Shown: one piece after another, positions 15,339-18,288 of the stretch
How the letters are laid out: each line of letters opens with the position of its first letter
Position numbering within the stretch: position 1 is the stretch's first letter
DNA from: an uncultured Holophagaceae bacterium
GTDB lineage: Bacteria > Acidobacteriota > Holophagae > Holophagales > Holophagaceae
Direction of reading: 5' to 3'
Assembly (NCBI GenBank): GCA_903876615.1
Contig: CAIRAS010000443.1
Span: forward strand, 1-18,288
Length of the DNA: 18,288 nt
Notes under the pieces: generated by a model
Told to the model about the DNA's origin: nothing
Databases searched by the model: none
What the model saw: only the letters and a program-made list of their open reading frames with translations
Program-made: the position numbers and the translations under genes

Positions 15339-16150
15339 GCCAGGACCTCCAGGTCTACCTCCGCAGCCGCGCCCACCTGGGCGAGCTGGCCTGGCCCCGG
15401 GGCCTGGCCCTCAGCGTGGGCCTGCACCTGCTTCTGGGCGCGGTGTTCTTCTGGCCCGGGCGCGGTTCCGGTCCCAAGCCCGAGGAGCTCAAGGTCACCT
15501 GGGTGAACCTGCCCGCAGCCATGGCGGGAGCCTCCGGTGGCTCCGAGGCCCCGGAGGTGGGCAAGTCCGGTGAGCGCCTGCGCCGGGTGGAGGAGGTGGC
15601 CCCCGTGCGCGCCACGGTTCCCTCCGCGACGGCTCCGGATCCCTTTGCTACCCGGACCACCAAGGCTGCCGCCAAGGGCGACAGCAAGGATGCCACCAGC
15701 CAGGGCACCGGCACCACCGCCGCCAAGGGCAAGACGGCCGCCACCAACCCGGTGGCGGGCGCCGTGGGCACAGGCAACGGCGCCGCCTTCGGGGCTGGCA
15801 GCAGCGTGCCCGGACTGAACCCCAGCGCCGGTGTGCAGGGCGGCGTGGGCCTGGTGGGGGGCGTGGACGGCGACTTCCCCTTCGTCTGGTATCTGCAGCA
15901 GGTGCAGACCCGCATCACCGCCAACTGGAACCGGGTCTCCAATACGCAGGGCCGGGTGCAGATCTACTTCCGCATCGCCAAGGACGGGAGCCTCGACCGG
16001 GTACGGGTGGAGATTCCCAGCGGCAACTCGGCCATGGACGAGAGCGCCCGCATGGCGGTGCTGCGGGCCGCCCCCCTCCAGCGCCTGCCCGAGGGCTACG
16101 AGGGCCAGTACCTCGGCGTCCGCTTCTGGTTCACGTATCTAGGTAATTAG
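15335..16150 (+). CDS. TonB/TolA-type energy transducer, 3' end at element boundary
   Basis: A 271-residue protein with the layout of TonB/TolA: a short cytoplasmic N-terminus, a membrane anchor around residues 23-41 ([19 protein letters not shown]), a long Ala/Thr/Gly/Lys-rich spacer (~45-175) expected to cross the periplasm, and a C-terminal TonB-fold domain from about 185 ([58 protein letters not shown]). It would transmit motor energy to the outer membrane. It is translationally coupled to the TolR/ExbD gene. The last four sense codons (TAT CTA GGT AAT) plus TAG are unlike the G/C-ending codons before them and coincide with the start of AT-rich DNA. The native 3' end may therefore have been replaced by the inserted element, apparently with little loss, since the domain looks complete. 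Confidence 0.85.
   Translation: MSQDLQVYLRSRAHLGELAWPRGLALSVGLHLLLGAVFFWPGRGSGPKPEELKVTWVNLPAAMAGASGGSEAPEVGKSGERLRRVEEVAPVRATVPSATAPDPFATRTTKAAAKGDSKDATSQGTGTTAAKGKTAATNPVAGAVGTGNGAAFGAGSSVPGLNPSAGVQGGVGLVGGVDGDFPFVWYLQQVQTRITANWNRVSNTQGRVQIYFRIAKDGSLDRVRVEIPSGNSAMDESARMAVLRAAPLQRLPEGYEGQYLGVRFWFTYLGN
16133..16150. other. Putative left attachment-site region of the inserted element
   Basis: Base composition and codon choice switch within these bases, at the very end of the TonB/TolA-like gene and about 160 nt upstream of a tyrosine recombinase. This is where an attL core would be expected. The exact crossover cannot be defined because the other end of the element is outside the window, and I see no convincing direct repeat inside it. 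Confidence 0.3.
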
Positions 16151-16175
16151 TAAGTCCTATCATTTCTTTACCGTT

Positions 16176-16220
16176 GTGAGTCGAGAGAGGGAGAAAAGCC
16201 CTTTTTTGACTCACTTTTTT
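16176..16220 (+). terminator. Strong intrinsic terminator after the TonB/TolA-like gene
   Basis: Bases 16176-16191 pair with 16199-16214 in an uninterrupted 16-bp RNA stem (including three G-U pairs) around a 7-nt loop. The outer 7 bp are GTGAGTC/GACTCAC and the inner 4 bp AGGG/CCCT. TTTTTT at 16215-16220 follows directly. It lies 26 nt after the stop and within AT-rich DNA, so it probably belongs to the element and isolates its promoter from host transcription. Confidence 0.85.
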
Positions 16221-16234
16221 GACCGTAGTTTGGC

Positions 16235-16263
16235 TTGAAACCCTTACAGCGTGGGCTTATTCT
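16235..16263 (+). promoter_or_regulatory. Candidate sigma70-type promoter of the integrase gene
   Basis: TTGAAA at 16235-16240 (5 of 6 to TTGACA), a 17-nt spacer, and TATTCT at 16258-16263 (4 of 6 to TATAAT). Transcription would start near 16,270, giving a leader of about 38 nt before ATG 16308. It is placed just downstream of the terminator, as an autonomous element promoter should be. Confidence 0.5.
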
Positions 16264-16280
16264 GGGGTCAGGCGGGGTCA
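16264..16280 (+). repeat. Operator-like direct repeat GGGGTCA at the integrase start site
   Basis: GGGGTCA occurs at 16264-16270 and again at 16274-16280, centres 10 bp apart (one helix turn), immediately after the -10 box and across the predicted start site. The spacing suits a DNA-binding protein occupying one face, such as integrase or excisionase arms, or an element repressor. No protein evidence is visible. Confidence 0.4.
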
Positions 16281-16307
16281 AAATCTAGGGAACCCACTGG
16301 AGGAACA

Positions 16308-17660
16308 ATGGCTAAGACCAAACTTGAAACCCCAAAGAACCGGCTTTCCCTTGCACCTGGGGAACGTCATTCAGAACCTCTAAGGAAAGGTGTTTCTCTT
16401 CTCTATAAGAGGAAAGAGACAGGGAAAGGAAAGCCCAAAGTTCCTGGGGTGTGGAAGGTATATGTCTATAACTCAGAAACTACTAATCAGAAAACCAAAT
16501 CACTAGAGTCAGCAGATGATTTCACTGAAGCAACTGGTCTGAGGATCCTAAACTATGAACAGGCTAGAGCAAGAGCAGAAGTAGAAGCCAAGGAAATAGA
16601 GAAGGAATTTGAAGAAGGTATTACTGGTGGAACCTATGTATCAACCAAGGACTACACGGTAAGACAGGCAATGGAAGATTATCTTGATCATTTAAGAAAA
16701 AACGGTAAGAAGAGTGTTAAAAATTGGACGTATAAAATTAATGCTCATATTATACCTACTCTTGGAGATATTAAAGTATCAAGATTAAGTAAAGACGTTG
16801 TAGATACCTGGAAACTAACCATGGTGGAAAAGGCTAGAAGGCAAACATTTAGAACTACTGGCAATAAATGTATGGTAAGAGAAGTTAACATAGATTTTGA
16901 ATCTCTTACAGATGATGAAAAAAGAAAAAGGAGAGGAACAGCCAACCATTTACTGGAGATTCTGAAATCAGGTCTAAATCTGGCACTTGATTCAGGAAAG
17001 GCGGAAGCACCAGCAAAGGGAGGTTGGAGTAGGTCAAAATTATACGTAGGTACGAATGCAAAAAAGGTAATGTATCTTAAACCACATGAAAAACAGAAGC
17101 TTATTGATTCTTGTTCTATTAAAGAGTTTAAAAATTTAGTTATTGCCGCTCTAATGACCGGTGCTAGATTCTCCGAACTTGCCAAATTAGAAGTAAATGA
17201 TTTTAGTATAGAAGAAGGTAGTGTATATTTTGGTCCATTTGGTAAGGTTGAAGGCTTGGAAAGACGGGTACATCTAGTTGAATCTGAAATTACTTTTTTT
17301 AAGACTATGATAGAAGGAAAAGGTGGTAATGATCTTATCTTTACTAGACCTATTGACAGATTTCAGCCAGCCTCAACTAAAAGAAAGGTATCTGAAAAGT
17401 GGTTACCTGGGGATCAGGTATATTATATGCGGAAGGCTTGTAAGACTGCTGAAATAAATAATTTTACTTTCCATGGACTACGTCACACTTTTGCAAGTGA
17501 GTTGATTAAAACAAATGCTCCTTTAATGTATATTGCAAACCAACTTGGGCATAAGAGTATAAAATTAATTGAAAAAAGATATGGACACATTCTCCCTACA
17601 GCAGTAGCCGAATCTATTAGAGCAGCAAAGAGCAGTTTATCTTCAAAGATAAAGTATTGA
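16308..17660 (+). CDS. Tyrosine recombinase/integrase of the inserted element
   Basis: A 450-residue phage-type integrase. The N-terminal ~110 residues contain a basic arm-binding-like part (SLLYKRKETGKGKPKVPGVW). Residues ~119-225 hold the core-binding SAM-like domain (YTVRQAMEDYLDHLRKNGKK). The catalytic domain follows: Arg287 in TGARFSELAKL, a beta-hairpin Lys in the FGKVEGLERRV region, His389/Arg392 in FHGLRHTFASELI, LGHKS, and the nucleophile Tyr425 in RYGHI. All key residues are present, so it should be active. Tyrosine recombinases integrate and excise elements between short att sites. ATG 16308 has GGAGG four or so bases upstream. An in-frame GTG at 16251 lacks a ribosome site and would overlap the promoter. 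AT-rich codons (AAA, ATA, AGA, TTA) contrast sharply with the neighbouring host genes. It reads away from the junction into the element. Confidence 0.93.
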   Translation: MAKTKLETPKNRLSLAPGERHSEPLRKGVSLLYKRKETGKGKPKVPGVWKVYVYNSETTNQKTKSLESADDFTEATGLRILNYEQARARAEVEAKEIEKEFEEGITGGTYVSTKDYTVRQAMEDYLDHLRKNGKKSVKNWTYKINAHIIPTLGDIKVSRLSKDVVDTWKLTMVEKARRQTFRTTGNKCMVREVNIDFESLTDDEKRKRRGTANHLLEILKSGLNLALDSGKAEAPAKGGWSRSKLYVGTNAKKVMYLKPHEKQKLIDSCSIKEFKNLVIAALMTGARFSELAKLEVNDFSIEEGSVYFGPFGKVEGLERRVHLVESEITFFKTMIEGKGGNDLIFTRPIDRFQPASTKRKVSEKWLPGDQVYYMRKACKTAEINNFTFHGLRHTFASELIKTNAPLMYIANQLGHKSIKLIEKRYGHILPTAVAESIRAAKSSLSSKIKY

Positions 17661-18058
17661 TAAGCTATCAGGCCTTCTTAGTGTTTAGACTGCATGAAAG
17701 CAGACCACAACTAGAGCCATTCTCAAGACCAGCTTAACTTGATGGACTATAGAATGAACCCTCTAGGACAGTTAAAGGAAACCACAGCATCACAAACCAG
17801 CAGGAAAAAGAGGGACAAATTCACTAGTCGGACCTGAAAAAGTGGGGTATCCTTTAGTGTTGTTTACATCTCTAGCTCAGATAATTATTTTACTCGAGGT
17901 CACGATTATAGTCATTCATCAAGCTTTCTCAAAACCATGAAGTGCATCGTTCCTGTTGGCCAGAAATTGAGTTAAGAAGAAAGAACACGTATCGTTTTCG
18001 AATTGGGGACTGGAGCTTAATAGTCACTAGGATATTTTTAGAATAAAATAAAGATACG
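17661..18058. other. AT-rich non-coding gap between integrase and the edge gene
   Basis: About 400 nt without a convincing gene on either strand. It contains only short frames such as a 31-codon one at 17742-17837 without a ribosome site. A short GATA-AGC-TATC palindrome (17659-17669) sits at the integrase stop but lacks a T tract. ACGTATC at 17987-17993 and GATACGT at 18053-18059 form a 7-bp inverted pair too far apart to interpret. No tRNA, CRISPR or strong terminator was seen. It could hold a small RNA or regulatory sites, but nothing supports one. Confidence 0.5.
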
Positions 18059-18288
18059 TTAATTGTCTCGTTTAGATACCCAGAAGACGTTCTCCTTCTC
18101 GCTTTTATCAGATGTCTTAATTGTATTTATATTAACATTAGCTTGAAAGTCCTCCCAAATTTTTTGTGGCCTGGGAGTGTTCAATATTTTGTAATCGAGG
18201 TTGCCGCTTTTACCGAGCTTTACCAATAAATCAGTAACAAACCTATCGCCATTAATAGAGATCCAAGCAGAAGCCTCTAATAGGTCCA
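18059..18288 (-). CDS. Unrecognised protein, C-terminal 75 residues only (runs off right edge)
   Basis: Reading the minus strand from the right edge, one frame (first full codon at 18286-18284) stays open to TAA at 18061-18059, giving 75 residues starting DLLEASAWISINGDRFVTD and ending ENVFWVSKRDN. The other two minus frames stop within 12 codons. Composition is that of a normal soluble protein: mixed charged and hydrophobic residues, with two Trp and a Lys/Asp/Glu-rich tail. There is no membrane segment. I do not recognise the family. The gene is convergent with the integrase and has AT-rich codons like it, so it is element cargo. The start and most of the protein lie beyond the window. A chance open frame of 75 codons in AT-rich DNA is possible but less likely. 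Confidence 0.6.
   Translation of the reverse strand, partial: DLLEASAWISINGDRFVTDLLVKLGKSGNLDYKILNTPRPQKIWEDFQANVNINTIKTSDKSEKENVFWVSKRDN

Larger units (their letters stand above)
16133..18288. mobile_element. Left end of an AT-rich integrated genomic island, open at the right edge
   Basis: From about 16,135 the DNA changes from strongly GC-rich to clearly AT-rich and stays so to the window end. The first gene is a tyrosine recombinase reading inward, followed by a non-coding gap and an unrecognised gene running off the edge. Abrupt composition change, an integrase next to the junction and a junction at the 3' end of a conserved host gene together are the usual picture of an integrative element. 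The cargo and the right end are not visible, so its class (prophage, ICE, defence island) is undetermined. Confidence 0.65.

Noticed and set aside
17742..17837. 31-codon frame in the gap after the integrase
   Set aside because: There is no ribosome site, and the length is expected by chance in this composition.
16132..17993. Shared CACGTATC at 16132-16139 and 17986-17993 as att repeats
   Set aside because: Only 8 bp are shared, the second copy would leave the edge gene outside the element, and base composition does not return to host-like after it.
1..18288. tRNA, rRNA or CRISPR arrays
   Set aside because: No cloverleaf, rRNA-like or regularly spaced repeat pattern was seen on reading either strand.

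Overview
The window looks like a chromosomal segment from a high-GC Gram-negative bacterium. Its gene mix (OPT transporter, fused alpha/beta branched-chain 2-oxoacid dehydrogenase E1, Nfu scaffold, livJHMGF, TolR/TonB pair) and strong G/C third-position bias suggest an Acidobacteriota/Holophagae (Geothrix-like) host. That assignment is inference from gene content and remembered family patterns, not a database result. The last ~2.15 kb (from about 16,135) is abruptly AT-rich and begins with a tyrosine recombinase, so it reads as the left end of an integrated element.

Layout. 1-1539: 3' part of an OPT-family transporter, cut by the left edge. 1587-2825: BenE-type benzoate/H+ symporter with looser codon use than its neighbours. 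2928-5191, minus strand: an SDR/DUF2867 NAD(P)-binding protein followed by an inositol-monophosphatase-family phosphatase, probably one transcript. 5252-5797: Nfu-type Fe-S scaffold, divergent from that pair. 5840-6847: GAF protein with a ruined GGDEF domain. 6950-9010: fused 2-oxoacid dehydrogenase E1 alpha/beta gene broken by one in-frame TAG, followed by a metallo-beta-lactamase-fold hydrolase (9039-9893). 9894-10153: gap with two large hairpins built from simple repeated words. 10154-14736, minus strand: complete livJ-H-M-G-F branched-chain amino-acid ABC importer with overlapping or closely spaced genes. 14910-16150: TolR/ExbD and a TonB/TolA-type energy transducer (ATGA overlap), without the motor protein TolQ/ExbB. 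16176-16220: strong intrinsic terminator. 16235-17660: integrase with a readable sigma70-type promoter and an operator-like direct repeat. 17661-18058: AT-rich non-coding gap. 18059-18288: C-terminal end of an unrecognised protein entering from the right edge on the minus strand.

Functionally, the Liv importer and the branched-chain-type E1 form a plausible uptake-plus-oxidation theme for Leu/Ile/Val, and Nfu could serve Fe-S enzymes such as lipoyl synthase needed by such dehydrogenases. Both links are inference from neighbourhood. The most interesting points are the single amber codon in an otherwise intact E1, the element inserted exactly at the 3' end of the TonB/TolA-like gene with an unknown cargo gene starting at the edge, the paired hairpins at 9948-10122, and the GGDEF domain whose active-site motif has become SADQY. 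I see no clear previously undescribed system inside the window. The best place for one is the element cargo beyond 18,288.
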